Below, piece after piece: positions 13,053 to 26,200 of a stretch of 64,000 nucleotides of DNA. Both the position numbers and the translations under genes were made by a program. Position 1 is the first letter of the stretch. The number at the start of each line of letters is the position of its first letter. A model generated the notes under the pieces. That model saw only the letters and a program-made list of their open reading frames with translations. It had not been told where the DNA came from and searched no databases. Source of the DNA: Erythrocercus mccallii (lineage: Eukaryota > Chordata > Aves > Passeriformes > Dicruridae); contig VZRG01000365.1 of assembly GCA_013397435.1 (NCBI GenBank), forward strand, positions 186,001-250,000. Reading direction: 5' to 3'.

Positions 13053-13474
13053 TGATGCCTTGGGAAGGTGGAAACAGAGACTGGACAGAGATAGAGAATA
13101 AAGTAGATATTTATTAAAGGGTCTTTAAGGATACACCTCAGGCAGGACAAGAACCTGGCCAGGGCTACACCCAAGATGGACTTAAAATGGTCACAAAATG
13201 GATGAGTGGTCACGAGGGCTTACACGTTTATAAGCTTTGGTCCATTTGCATATTGGGGTTTAATTGTCCAATTACAGCTTTGGATTGTGAAGTATCATCC
13301 TTCTTGTTTCTCTCTTCAGTCCACTATTGTTTATGCTTTTGGGCCTGAAAGTTGTACTTATTGTCCTTGGTCTTCAGCAGGAAGAGAGCTTACTAATACT
13401 TAATATGAGGCTCAGAACTACACCCCTAGGCAGCACAGAATCTGAAAATATGAAAGCTAAAACTTAAGGCATCA
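13053..13474 (-). mobile_element. Solo LTR inserted into a CR1 tail
   Basis: The 422-bp insert has perfect 9-bp terminal inverted repeats, TGATGCCTT (13053) and AAGGCATCA (ending 13474). Read on the minus strand it has a TATA-like CTTATAAACG and a downstream AATAAA (TTAATAAATATC), so the orientation is minus, the same as DLGAP1. The CR1 tail continues on each side, which proves insertion after the CR1 was in place. The target duplication cannot be read cleanly: the left flank is CCCAAC and the right flank is ATCTAAC. Family unknown. Confidence 0.75.
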
Positions 13475-13508
13475 ATCTAACCCAAACCATTCTATGATTT
13501 TATGGATA
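13475..13508 (+). mobile_element. CR1 LINE extreme 3' end (resumes after the LTR)
   Basis: AACCCAAACCATTCTATGATTTTATGG is the characteristic CR1 3' terminus with its ATTCTATG short repeat. It is the continuation of the copy at 12690-13052. Confidence 0.9.
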
Positions 13509-13699
13509 TTGTTATGCAAGTTTATTGTAACAGTATGATTGCCTCAAATTTCAGCAAGTAAAGGTAAAAGTACAAGTGGGACAATAACAATAGAGTACAC
13601 CACAGATTACAACAAAATTTTCACTTTTCATCTCAGAAAAACAAGAAATAATATTTATACAAATATGGTAATACTGACACAACAGATCATATGTAGCTA

Positions 13700-14120
13700 G
13701 GTGTGGACTAATAGAAAGGTTTTACAATGTGATAAGCAATGACTGCTACCAGTGAGACTGTAATATCTAGAGAATCTCAGTTTCATTGCAAGATAAACTG
13801 GTGGAGATTATCACAGAAGTAGAGAGGAGGAGTGTGCCTGCTACCCATTTCCTGTGCAGTGAAAGGTAGGGATGTCCACAGATGACTGTGGATTCACTTC
13901 TGTGATGTTCTGTCCATACCTCTGTGTATGGAGGACATAAAACCCTGAAGGGAAGCTGCCATGGAGCACAAGATTTCTCTCATGCCCATCAGTGGTACTA
14001 AGCCTTAACTGACTGAATGTGCTTTATAAATCCATCACTAACAACTGCTCATTAAAAGCTCTAAGATCTAAGATCCTCCAATAAATCAATATCCTCTCCT
14101 CCTTAAGTATCATATACACA
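13700..14120 (+). mobile_element. Possible further LTR (tentative)
   Basis: A moderately GC-rich stretch has a TATA-like GGACATAAAACCC near 13932 and, about 150 bp downstream, CCAATAAATC near 14089. This is the promoter-to-poly(A) arrangement of an LTR R region. No terminal inverted repeat or target duplication was found, so the limits are approximate and the call is weak. Confidence 0.3.
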
Positions 14121-14869
14121 AAACAGATGTCAGCTGCCATAAGGAAACTATTGGGTCCTGAAGTATGCCCACTTACTACCACAAAATAAATATATTTTTC
14201 ATTGTCTTTTTTTTCTGACTTATAAATTATTCACTGAACTTAATCATACTTGACACATACTCGACACATACTTGACGAGCCTGAGAAGTGAGAAAAGTGT
14301 CCAACAGCTTCTCCCTAGTTTCAGAGAGAAGAGAGAATGGATTGCAATAGTATGAATAAAAAGTTAAGTAATATATCATGAATCAGTGAATGTGAGCTGG
14401 GAAAGTTACTACCTAGTTCAGTAATAGTTCCACAGCTGTTTGTTAGGCTGCACGTCCAGAGTGCATGGAGATGCTTCTGTCTCTTTAATGCAAAATTTGA
14501 AAAAACTCCCTGTTCATGAAAAGAAACAAAAGAAACACCTCAAGGAACATGGAAAGAATTCCTTTGCCAGCTACAGGTTTGATAAAAATGAAAGAGACTG
14601 CAACATGAAACAATTACACCAGCTGTACTGAAAACATAGTGTAAAACACTAGTAAAAGATTAATCAGACTTATTCCTTTTGTACTAATTAGGGAAGTCAT
14701 TGTTCCCTAACTGGAAGTCTCTCAGCAAGAAAGAAAATTAACAAGCTTCCCCGAATGTGTCTAAAAATATCCACCATAATGAAAATGTGGTATTGTACCA
14801 CCTCTCCCTTTCCCCTGTCTGTGATCTGAATCAGATCACTTTAGCAGAATGAGGACACCATCTCATTTA

Positions 14870-14906
14870 AAAAGATAAAAAAAAAAGAAAAAAAAAAAGA
14901 AAAAAA
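14870..14906. repeat. A-rich low-complexity tract
   Basis: Long runs of A broken by single G residues. No adjacent retroposed body with target duplications was seen. Confidence 0.85.
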
Positions 14907-16173
14907 GTGTGCTTTTGTTTATATGACACTTTTTTTCCCCTGGATATTTTGGAGTATATTATAGTAATACAGAAACACCTCAAAGTAAATAGGCACTCAT
15001 TCCCAAGACTAGGATGGTTTTCAGACGAAGGATTTATGATGTGCTGGATGGTTAAGTGTAGTGCAAGGACATCAGCTTCAGTTTGCTCAAATGACAGAAC
15101 AGCCTGGGCACTGTTTCAGGCTACAGTTATCCATACAACCCTTATCATTTCCCTCAGTGCAGACACTTCCCAAGGATCACTTCTATGAGGACCAGGAAAT
15201 CTTGAAATATGTCTTATACTAAGTAACAATGGAGTGGTTTGATTTTCCTTCCAAGTCATCCTAGCAGAGTTGGTGTTGCAACTCTGTCAAGATTTGGTTA
15301 GTAATATAGGTTAACTCCAGCTTGGTGGTTTGTCCTCCAGGAACTCACTTGATCAATTCTCAGTGAGGTGATGTGAAAGTTTGAGTTCAAGATGTATATA
15401 TATCAGATCTACCTCCTTCTCATTGCTCTTGTAACTGCTACTAAGCTTGCTAACAGATTATACCACTTAATTGAGCTTGATAATTTATTGTGATTTGGTT
15501 TTCAAAAACAATTTTGTCTCCAGATTCCCATAAACATGCAAGTAGAAAGTACTTAAACTATTTGTATTAACACATAAAAATATAAAAGTGGGTGGAAACA
15601 AATAACATGCCCCTATTTTGAGATATTTTTGGAATGTCTCTGATAAACTTTAAAGGTAGGAATTGTTGGTCCATATTAAGTAATCTATGCAGTAAATCAT
15701 AAGAACAGAGGCAGCTATGATGGAGTTTATAGAGAAAAATTCTTTACCATGGGATAAAGAGGAAAAAGGTCTAATGCTTTTATGCTCACATACTCTTTTC
15801 ATCATCAGTGGTGAAACTTAGTGTGCATTAAAAAAGGGTTTTGATGTTTATAGTTGCGTTTCTCCTAATCACAGCTGATCATGACATCACATGTCTTGTA
15901 AAATACCTTGAAAATAAAGATTTACTAAGAAAACCCCCTCATTTCTGTTCTTCCTTCTATCCTTTTTACATAAATTCTACAAATGCATCTACAAGGTATC
16001 AAGATCATTAAAATTTTCAATTCCCTAGTGATCACAGAGTACAACTTGTCTCAGAAAAAAGTTTGTGATCAAACATGACTTCAAAAGAAAAATTCTGCAA
16101 CTGTATTTAACCCCAAATCCATGTCTACAAGTAAATTACCATTAAGTTCTGTAATATGTTACAAAACCCCCTC

Positions 16174-16192
16174 CAAACAAACAAACAAACAA
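16174..16192. repeat. (AAAC)n microsatellite
   Basis: About four and a half AAAC units follow a C-rich AAAACCCCCTCC stretch. Confidence 0.9.
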
Positions 16193-19100
16193 GAGATTCA
16201 AATGGATGAAGTCCCCACAACAGCAGCAATAATGAGTTATGAAGCATAACTTGAATCTGTATTTTAAGCAGTGAGTGTGCCTGCAATGGAGAAGAGGAAA
16301 GGGGGAAAATGAGGTAGAGAACCTGTGGTGACAGGATCCCTCTTGTCCTCAGCGGAGTTTTCCAGTCCCTTACATATTCCTTATCTTTTTAGGCTGGGAA
16401 AATGCTGCCATCATGTTATTCCTTGCGCTGACCTACCAGCTACTTTGCCCATAGTCCTTCAAAAGAACAAAAAGGATGGCTGCAGATCCTTCTTTGCCTT
16501 ATCCAACTACATCTCTTGATATAGCTTTCTGGAACTTCATATCTTTCAGATTTCAGTCTCTCCAGCAAACTTGGTTATGGCTGGCCAATGGATTTAAGAG
16601 TTACTGGGATCTGGAGGTGACAGGTTGGCATGTGGATAGCAATGTAATTGCATACTTTTTATCCCAACAAAAACCATGCTAAACATAAACAAGGTACATA
16701 TTAATAGTGAAGGAATATGTCCTGAATCAAGCTCAGCTGTAACAGAATTGTCAGTTATCTGTCACCTGCACCTTCCTTAGAAGTTTACTAACCAGTCCAT
16801 TTTCAATCTGCTTACAAGTGAAAGATAAACTTTTGCCACTTTTTAGGAACGGCAAGAAAATACCAACTTTTTTTTTCCAGCTGAATCAGTTTATCTAGAC
16901 TGTGAAAGCTTAAACACTAAGAGCATACTGCCAGCACAGACAGAGAAAAAAAGAATCTGCTTACTTCCTGATAGAATAATGAGAATGCAGCAGCGGAGGT
17001 GTGTATTTCAAAATCACAGCAAGCTGTGCTTTACCAAGAATGGTACCACAGCATTTGACACATGTGCTGTAACCACATGGAAACCATGGCAATGGAGGAA
17101 AATTGTAGGAAGGAGATTGTACAGTATGGCAGGGAAAAATCCTCAGCAGAACCGGGGAAATAAATTTGTATTATGTAAAGGAGATATGAAACAGTTGTGC
17201 TGTTCAAAGGTTATTCCTTATATAAAAAGAAACATTGGTAATAATGAAAATACTTTCTTAGAAGAGTAGGCGCATGAGCAATGGTAGGTAGGTAGGTGGG
17301 AGGAACAGTGTGGGTTGTGAGACCAATATTAGACTTAAAGGAGTCAGAGAGGAAAAGTCCCAAAAGGTGAAAAATCCCTTTAAAAAACAACAGTGAAAGC
17401 AAAAGGGAACATGTTTTTAAGCTGCTTGCTCTGCCAGAGATGAAAGTGCAGCCAACTAGAGACTGCATACAGCAAACCAAGAAAAAAGAGTTGCAGAAAG
17501 AATTGTGCATCAAGAAGATCCCTGACAATTACTGCTGTAGAAACACTGCTTTCACAACGTGCTTTGTTCTTCAAGGACAGAAAAAACCCATAATTAAAGG
17601 AGTGAAATACCACTCAGCTTTAGGGTGTTAATAATACCCTTCGAGGTCAACTAGAAGGTCCACTAGTGATGGTAAAAGGCTGCCTGCTGCCTAGAGCAGC
17701 CTTTGGCTCATTTCCACAAAGCTCTTACTCAGGTGCAAATTGAACCCCAGTCAACAGCAAGCCAAGGAAATAACTTGTCATCACACAGTTGCTTGATGAC
17801 CTATATTCAGTGAGTTAGGGGCCTTAGTTAAGTCTCTGTCCAACACACCTGCAAAACTCTAACACAACTTTGGAATAATCAGGATGGCCAAGGGATGAAA
17901 AACTAATGTCATTGTGAAGGTCAAGTCAGACTATTAAGAAAGTATGAAGTAGTCTGCAAACAAAGACCTAGCTTAAGTGAAGACTTCAATTCCCAGAGCA
18001 AGCACTCAGCTGTTTCTCGTAAAACTCCCAGAAATTATCATGTTCAGCAGAAAGTAATGAAAGCACTGCATAATTATGTATTATACAAATTGTCACTGAA
18101 AGTGAAAGGTTTTCCAGGAAGATATATCTCTTTAAAATATCAGCATAGATTAAAAGAAATTATTCTATTTCCTCCCAGTTTATGCTGAAAAGCCATTGAA
18201 AAAGAAAAGTTATTTCATGCTTTCTCCTCTTTTTTGTTTTACTACCATTTACCATTTTCCCTTCTACCCTATGGTTTACATCCTACTTTTGCACAAACTT
18301 ACATGAATTTTACAGGGTGCAAGTTAAAATTAGGCATATTCCTAAAAGCTTTCCCAAACAGGAAGAAATTAAAAAACATGGGAAATTAAGTATTTATACA
18401 AGCACTTTGCTGAATTACAATGACTTGAAAGTTAAAAGCTTCTGCTGCCTGGCACCTCTGGTCTGACATCCTTCATGGGTGAACAGTGACATGCAGGACT
18501 TTTGATTTTTCATAAATATATATTTTTTTCAAATCTTGTATCTACAGAGAACAGAAATTACCAAGAGCAAATACACTCATTGTGATGCATTGTGCTTCAC
18601 ATATACTATGGAACTCTGTCAAGCATGCTTCTAAAAACTCAAAAAGAAAAAGCTCTGTGCCTGAAAGTGTGTCCATGCATGAAGCATGGCTGGATGGAGT
18701 TTGTGGTGGTAAATAACATTCATGTTCACCTTGCAGAGGTTGCAATGACTGATCTCACAGGAGGAGTTTTGGCTCAGGAAAGGATATGGTAAAGTCTTCT
18801 GGATGATGAAAGGAATCACTGGATCCCTTGAGCAAAAGCCAGCTAGATTATGAAAATCCCTGCAGAAAATGAGATTGCTTTCTCCTTCGGACACTAATGG
18901 AAAGACAGAGAAGAAGCAATCCCAGGCTTCCCTTGAGACACAGGCAGGCAGGCAAGCAAGTAAGCTTGCTTTTTTTTCTGCTGGTCTATTCATCACTGAT
19001 GTCAAGAGTATGAAATTCTTAACAAGGATCAAATGCCTTCCTCTAAAATCTGTTTCTCAGATAAGGTCTCTGTGAAAAAATAGGGTAGAGGAGGACAAGG

Positions 19101-20028
19101 AAGGAGAAGAAATTAATGAAGGAAATGCAGAAGGAATCTTTTGTCACTGATCATGGATACCAGAAGAGATAGAGCTCCTTTTTATTTTTTCCCCCATTTT
19201 AAAGCTACAGCCTTAGGCATGTTATACTAAAATTGGGCTATTTTTGGTCCAGTGAACTATGATTCACTGTTATAGCTAAGAATTTAGAAAAAGACAGAAA
19301 CAATTGTTGATTTTAAATCCACACTATTTTCTTTTATGGATATAATTTATTTTCTTGCTTTAAGGGACCTTTCCATTTTAGAATCAATTAAAATAGAATG
19401 TTAATACAAAATTGTCCATTTGTGCGATTTTCCTGACAATTTGGGTGGTTTTTTTAAAAGGTCCAAATAAAGGAAAATCAAATAGTGACATTTAAAAAAC
19501 CACAAACTCATGATTCCTTTTGGTTAAAGCTTTTATAAACAATTAAAAAAATCAATTTTTGGTTCTCTACAAAATACTGTGCAATTCTAAGTGGAAAATA
19601 TGGGTTTGTCTGCTTTCAGATGGTCTTTGTTCTTTTTAATTAAATGTCAGATTCTTTCTGGATTTGCAAAGAAAATCTTGGGGCTAATTTCACATGTTGA
19701 GTATATATAAATACACAGTTACACAAAGCTTTTGCAGGCCAAAGCTGTATTTGCATTCAAAGAGCACACCTTCTGTACATACCTGGATGCTCACTTAACA
19801 CTAGCAGGTTAAAACACTTTGCAAACTCATAGTGCATAATTTTTGGAATTATAGAAATACAAGATTTTCTCTTGTTCAGAAAAAGATCCCATGCAAAAAT
19901 AAGTATGACTGAACACACTCGTTCAAATACATTCCTGAACTGGTAGCTAGAGGTAAAGAGAAGAAACAAACATGGAAAATATATGTCTTAATGGAGAGCT
20001 GTTTGTGATAAGCAGAACAGGGACTTAC

Positions 20029-20243
20029 TTGAGGGTGGTAAGCTCGGTAAGGGATGGCTGGGTGGCCTTGAGATAACTCTCTCTCCGTGCAGCAATCTTT
20101 GGAGACGGCTTTGGACTTGTGTCTGAGTCTCCACTGTCATCGTCCCCCATGGCTTTGATGTAACTGCCACTGCGCATCCGGCGGCAGGGAATCTCGTCAT
20201 CTTTTCCTCGTGGAGTGTAGCCAGTCCATTCATCTTGAGGAAC
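20029..20243 (-). CDS. DLGAP1: DLGAP1 second coding exon, residues 319-389 plus two bases
   Basis: The minus strand reads VPQDEWTGYTPRGKDDEIPC through ATQPSLTELTTL, then two bases (AA) of a split lysine codon before a consensus GTAAGT donor (20028-20023). The acceptor is TTTATCACTTCAG ending at 20244. The exon carries two copies of the R-x-x-S-Y-x-K-A motif: RMRSGSYIKA (about residues 341-350, Ser345) and ARRESYLKA (about 370-378, Ser374). In this family such repeats bind the guanylate-kinase domain of PSD-95 when the serine is phosphorylated. Between them lies an acidic/serine stretch (DDDSGDSDTSPKPSPK). The exon continues the 34-35 kb exon in phase 0, and leaves in phase 2, so the next exon must supply the third base of the Lys codon. 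That exon is not in the window. Confidence 0.97.
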
Positions 20244-20268
20244 CTGAAGTGATAAACAAAAATCTCTT

Positions 20269-20275
20269 GTTAGTA
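20269..20275 (-). other. DLGAP1: Splice branch-point motif TACTAAC
   Basis: The minus strand has a perfect TACTAAC, with the presumed branch adenosine at 20270, 27 nt upstream of the exon's first base (20243), followed by a T-rich tract and CAG. The spacing lies in the usual 18-40 nt window. This is seen directly; its use as the branch point is inferred. Confidence 0.75.
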
Positions 20276-23200
20276 CACTCCTCCCTGATGTTACTGGTAA
20301 GCCACAACAGAGCCATCTGATGGCCAAAGGCCCTTTCTTAATCTCTTTTGACCATGGGTTGCTGTTGCAATGGAGAATCACTTCTCACCCTGCATAGCCA
20401 CAAGCACCTCTGGAGTTCTTTGCTATTTTCCATTACTTATCTGGGAAATTTCTAGCAAACATGCTGACATAAAAGGCTTGGTTAGGTTTAATACCAGGCT
20501 GGAAAAATGTCATTTTTTTTCAGCTATTTTCATTTAAAGCCCTTATAAACCAGATCAGAGTATTTTTGGTTCAGCTGAATATATTGAACTTCTTTGGGGA
20601 GACACAAAAGCTGAATTATGAATCTCTAAATGACAATCTTTTTTGACAGAGTGCACGCAGGAACACTCACCAGGATGATTTTGGCTCAAGATACATTTCA
20701 GCTTAGTGGAGCTATGCACTAATCATAACAAAAGTAGGTTTGCAATTGTAAAATTTTACTACTATTGCTTCTACAGCTTAATTGGTGCAACTGCACACCC
20801 GCAGCTTGCAGTGAGCCTCCTTTTGAATTCCATTAGTCTGAGTGTCTGAGTCCTACAACCCTTTATTCCCTTCTTTTTTTTCTTAATGATGTGCATTATT
20901 TGTCTTGATCTGAAGTCAGCGCTGTCCCTTCTTTGTATTGGAAATCTGGAACAGTGGGAGTGTGCATTCATGAGATTTTGAGACATAACAAAGGACAGCC
21001 CAAGAGCAGAGTGCTCTTGCCCACCCACTGTCTCCCTTCCTCTGCTCCTGGGGCTTCTGACCATGTAAACCAGCATCCTTCTCTTTCCTGCAACTGCAGA
21101 AACAACATGCAGCGGAGCAGGGTCTTTGAAGCTATTTTGAAGAAATGCCATTATTATCTAAAGGTGAACCTGCAAAAGGGTTTTTTAGTTTAACAAATTT
21201 TGTGCTTGACTTAAATACAAGGAGTTGTGAATTTTTAGTTTGCTGCTTCTCTGATTCTTCTGAGTGAATCTACTCTATAAACCAGATAGCTATAATGCTC
21301 AGAAAACCTTACAAGCCACATTAAATAAGGAGGCATGAATCTGGGTTACTAAATTTGTCTTGCAACTTACAAATACTCTAATCTTTTCTATGAGAAGTTT
21401 GTTTTTCATCAACATTTACCTTCAGCTGAGGATCTTGTGAATCCCATTGCAGATTTCAGCTAGTGCATATACATGCCAGGTTGTTTAGACAACCAAAATG
21501 AAAACATTGGAATGCTTGCTAATGGCTTAGCTGTTGATTCACACTACAAACATAAGTCTAAGTCCAGAGGCTGTAAGGCCTTTCAAATGTTGCTGTTCAT
21601 ACAAATAAATTTTTATGGCCTTTTTATGGCCTTTTATCAATCTATACTGCTATAAACTGCAACCCTAAATCCACTGTGCTATACAAAGGAACAAAGACAT
21701 CTAACGGTCCTAAGCCCATATAGGCTTCTTACTAGTTATAATTAATTAATGATATTATTTTATTAATTAAACTATTCACAACCTATTTCTTTGTTTCCTG
21801 ATGATTTCAAAACCCAAGACCTTGCCAACCTTCTTCCTTAATTGGTTTTTCTTTTCCTGCTTCTGACATAATGATTTAGGGCCTTCCTTAAGCTGGCAGG
21901 CTCAAACCATCCTTCTTTCCTCTTGTGTTCTGTTCTTCCTATGCTCTCTTGGTCAAGTCCAGCTTTGAAACTCACTTGGACCTTCAGTATTTTCCTCAAA
22001 GGACTGAAGATTTAATCATGGAGGTCTACTCTAGCTTGCACCTTTATCAATGCTCTTTCTAAGACCCAGTTTTCCTTCTCAAGACTTAGTTGTTCTCATT
22101 TGCTCCATGTTTTAAATCTTTCCTCGTGCCCTTTTAAATTTTCCATGTTGTCTTTAAATATCCTTAAACTAATGGCTCTACAATTATCTTCCATCAGCAT
22201 GTAAAGTTTGTTGTTGTGGGTTTGGGATTGTGTGTGTATGTGTGTTTTTGTTTGTTTATTTTGTTTATTTTAAAATTTATTTTCCTGGGCTCCAAGAAGC
22301 TAAGTTCCTTAAGGCAGGAATATAGTTCTAAGTCCATTTTTTTTACTGAATGATGACATGTAGAATTGTGCATCTATAGGATATTACTGAATAAGTACTC
22401 ATAAAAACACTTGAAATATTCTTCTAGAAAAGGGTAAAGCTTTAACTAAGACTAAGAGTACCAAGTACTAACAGAATCTACTGGAAGAACAGGATTGAAT
22501 GAACAGCTCTAATATTTTTCCACATTAAAAAAAAGAGCAATATTTTAATTCTGTGGCTTTTAAGTTTATGCTAGACACCAGATCTGGAAATCTGATGTTT
22601 TCAAAATGAAGATAACACTCAGTAGTGGTTTTGATTTTTGATACAGAAGAGGACAGAGCATTTACATTCCTCCCTTAGTCACTTATGACAGACAGAGTAT
22701 AACATTCTTTTTTTCAGGTCTTATTCTTGCATTAGTTCTCGGCCTAGAACATCATCAAATAGTGAGTTTACTATCTATATTCACACCACCTCTCACACAT
22801 ATTTTGGAACCTAGAGCTTCTGCTTGTCAGTGTAAAACTTTGGCTTTTCAAATCACTCATACAGAAAAGAATTTAAGATAGGTTTAGTAAAATCAAGCTC
22901 TGATGATATTTTGGTGCCATGTTTAGACTCTAATCAGCAGTTCAAAACCTGTAAAGTTGTATTTCCAATCAGTTTTTAGGCAGCTACTAGATATTGAAAT
23001 CAGAGTATGTAGAGAATCTGTGAATTCTCAGAGGATATGCACTTTGATCTATTTAATATTTTATTCATTATGCTTTAATTGAAGATCCTTGCTTTTTCTC
23101 ATTAAGATAAATTAGTGAATTAATCTTTAATGTACTAAATAAACTATGTTAGTATATTGTTAAATTTGGTGTCTTTAATGGAGAAAAAGTTAGGGGAGAT

Positions 23201-26200
23201 AAAGTTACAATGTTCATACAGCACCCATAATTCAGGCAAGCTGAACACTTGTAGTTTTATTAAACAATAGACACACTTTTAAATTTAATGCCATAGTTTA
23301 TAGGTGCAATACAAATGAGGAGATATAGTTACTGTGGAAACCCTTACTTTGGAAATATTGAGTTATGTTATCAATAGCCCCACATATAAGTACAAGACTT
23401 TTTATCCCAAAGCTTCCCAAAATTATTTAGATACCATAGGCCAGGTTTTGAATGGTGGTTGCAATGGATTTACCCCAAAACTTTCTATTTACACGTGCAA
23501 ACACTGTGTACCATGATGAGCTTTGACAGCATTGCTCTAATCCCTCAATTTGTATGATTGGAAGTTTCCAGTTTGAGATCTGCTCCTATCAGTAAAGTGA
23601 CCAATCACTGAAAAACAGCTGCTATGTTTTTAGCGGCTTTTCCACTTTTTTAAAAAAAACCCCACTAGTTGTGGAAAAAGAAAGCTGAGCTGTTCACACA
23701 GAGAGCAGCCTCAGTGAGTGCCACAAACCCACTGGCTGGTTTGGGTATTGGAAGTCACCTGCAAGTGCAAAACCACAGGAAATAACACAAAAGTGACCCA
23801 ACTTCCATTTCCACCTTATGGGTTTAAGGATAAACCCTGTATGAGCCAAAGAGAAAAGGACTGCTGTGGTTAAAAAGCCATCCAGATTTAGAGAACAGAC
23901 TAAAATACCAAACCAGATATGCTTTTAATTTCATGGAACACACTGAGGAGTCCAGAGTGTTTGTATAAACTATCTTACCTTCCTAGACAAAGCTGCAATA
24001 CAAGAATGTAATGGGTATTTCATTAAAAGGCTATTTTAGATAAAGTTTTGACCATGGGGCTTTTTTGCTTGTTTGCCTTTTTCTAAATATTTTTCTTTTT
24101 AGATTTCTTTTTATTCTATTCTCTTTTTATTGTTTGTTTGTTTACAGTAATATTTCAGTATATAAATGATTTTGCAGATGAAAATTTGAGTCCGGCTCCC
24201 CTTTATCTTATTTTTTCCTATTTCTTAGATCACATTCACAAGAGCAAGAAACCCTGATTTTAGAATTTGGTCTAGGCATTTGTGAGGCATCATATAACTG
24301 ATAAAGTGCATTTGGAGGATAAAGAAACACTTCAGAGGTTCTGCCTCAGCTATTAACAATTGTAATACTTTTTTATGAAAGGGTCTCTGTCTGTGTCTTA
24401 CTTGAGTAGGACAAGCAAGCCATAGAACTCAACATTTCCTTTCATTTCAGGCAGATAAAATAATGTCAGCATTTTAATACTGCTGTGCCTATAGTTAAAT
24501 ACCTCAAGAAATACCTAATAAAATAAGTGACCTGATTTTCAGAGTGCTTTTTTGGTGCCTAAAAAGTATTAGCTGTAACAGACATGGCTGTAAGAGCTCA
24601 CACAGACAGTGCAGTTCACTGTTGCAACAAAGTGTTTCATATTATGAGGAAAAAGTACAACATAAAGCCCTCTCCAAAATGCAAACTGCAAAAAGAATCA
24701 ATCAAATTATTTCATACATTCTGTTTCTACACATATGGTACTACACATCCTGTAGTGTGATTTCTTCTGTTGGTCTGGAAAAAATGCTGGGAGAAATGTC
24801 TATGTGAATCTCCAGCTCTCTTATTTTTTTCAGTCAGGGGGTCTGCACAGATATTCCCACAGGCTCTTACTTTATTTGACTGGCCAATATTATGCCTTGC
24901 AAGGTCACATACTACGCTGCACACAAGTGTAAATGCACGGTATCTTCTGCCTTAGAGGATTAATGGGATTAAGATTGACACACTTGAGATAAAGATGTTT
25001 CATGCTTTTAAGAAAATCATATTATCCAATTACCTTGGCAATACCATTTTTCCAGTATCGGAATATCAAGAGAGAACATCACTTGCATGATTGCTTTAAC
25101 TCTCATGAAAAAGGGGGAAGAGCTAAACTCAGTTCTAACAACATTGTTTTTATTAAAATAGAACTATTATTCACACTATCAAAGTAATAATGATCCTGGA
25201 AACATTTCATTCTCTAAATTATCTTTAAGCTCATGTACAAATCTTTACAAGCCTAGAAATCAAGAGTGTACTTCACTTATACAAAAAGCACAGTGAAACA
25301 GAACACCATTATTACTTGAATAGAGATAGAAAACATTCAGTAAAGGCCTCTGAGGCATGCAGCTTACTGAAACTTAAAAATTCACCAAACCCCTGGCAAC
25401 AAATTGCTGCATGTATAAACACTAAGCCTGACAACAGTTTCTTTCTTTTGATTAAATGGCTGATATAACATTCTTTTGTAAACAGAACAGACTATAAAGA
25501 TGAAGTACTGCTACTAGCCAACATCTTACCTGGACTTAGCATCATTTAGTGTATAGATTATCTGTCCCAACATTTAACTAAATTTATGTTGCTCTGCAAG
25601 TATTCATACTTTGTCGTTATCCAGGTTGTACTGACTTGTCATTTCCTTTAATGTATTTTTTGATATAAAGGAACTGGATTTTTTAATAGATAGTCCAGGA
25701 CCCCTAATAAACAAAACAAACAGATATACTGGCCCCACAGTTTTCAAACATTCCCTTCATAAATTCACATGTAGTAGTATGTCAAATAAGCCCAGATTGT
25801 AATGACAAAGTAAAGAAAACATTTTTTTATTCAATTTCTAAACTATTAAATTAGAACATCTAATTTCCTTCTTTTTTATTTTTATAATTTCCCTCCCTCC
25901 CAAATATTTATTAACTTACCTTTCTGGATGAAATAGCAAACAGACTGTCTCTATAACAAATTAAGTTCATTATTGATCTCTAGTTTGCTTTGGTTTATTG
26001 CAGCCGAAATCATTAAAGCTTCTTCCTGTGCTTTGCACAAAAAGCAATGTGGATGACTATAGAAGTAAACAAAAGGACTGGAAGGAGTGGCTAACCATCA
26101 CTCACAGCAGAAGACTTGTAACTTTAGCTTTCTATTAGTATGCAAATACTTAATGAAATGAAATCACACAACTGAAGAACAATGCCTAATGACTGCTCAG

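Larger units (their letters stand above)
14121..20028. other. DLGAP1 intron, simple repeats only
   Basis: AT-rich intron. It includes an A-rich tract at 14870-14906, an (AAAC)n run at 16174-16192 and an (AGGT)n-like run at 17283-17300. No coding region or interspersed repeat was recognised. The donor GTAAGT of the DLGAP1 exon sits at its right edge (20023-20028). Confidence 0.6.

Noticed and set aside
1..20028. Search for the next DLGAP1 exon (further GK-binding repeats)
   Set aside because: No minus-strand frame showed the expected S-Y-x-R/K-A repeat context with an acceptor supplying the split Lys codon; it probably lies beyond the window.
20933..21193. ORFs of 86-126 codons on both strands near 21 kb
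   Set aside because: No recognisable domain, no ATG/splice context consistent with DLGAP1, and mutual overlap on opposite strands.
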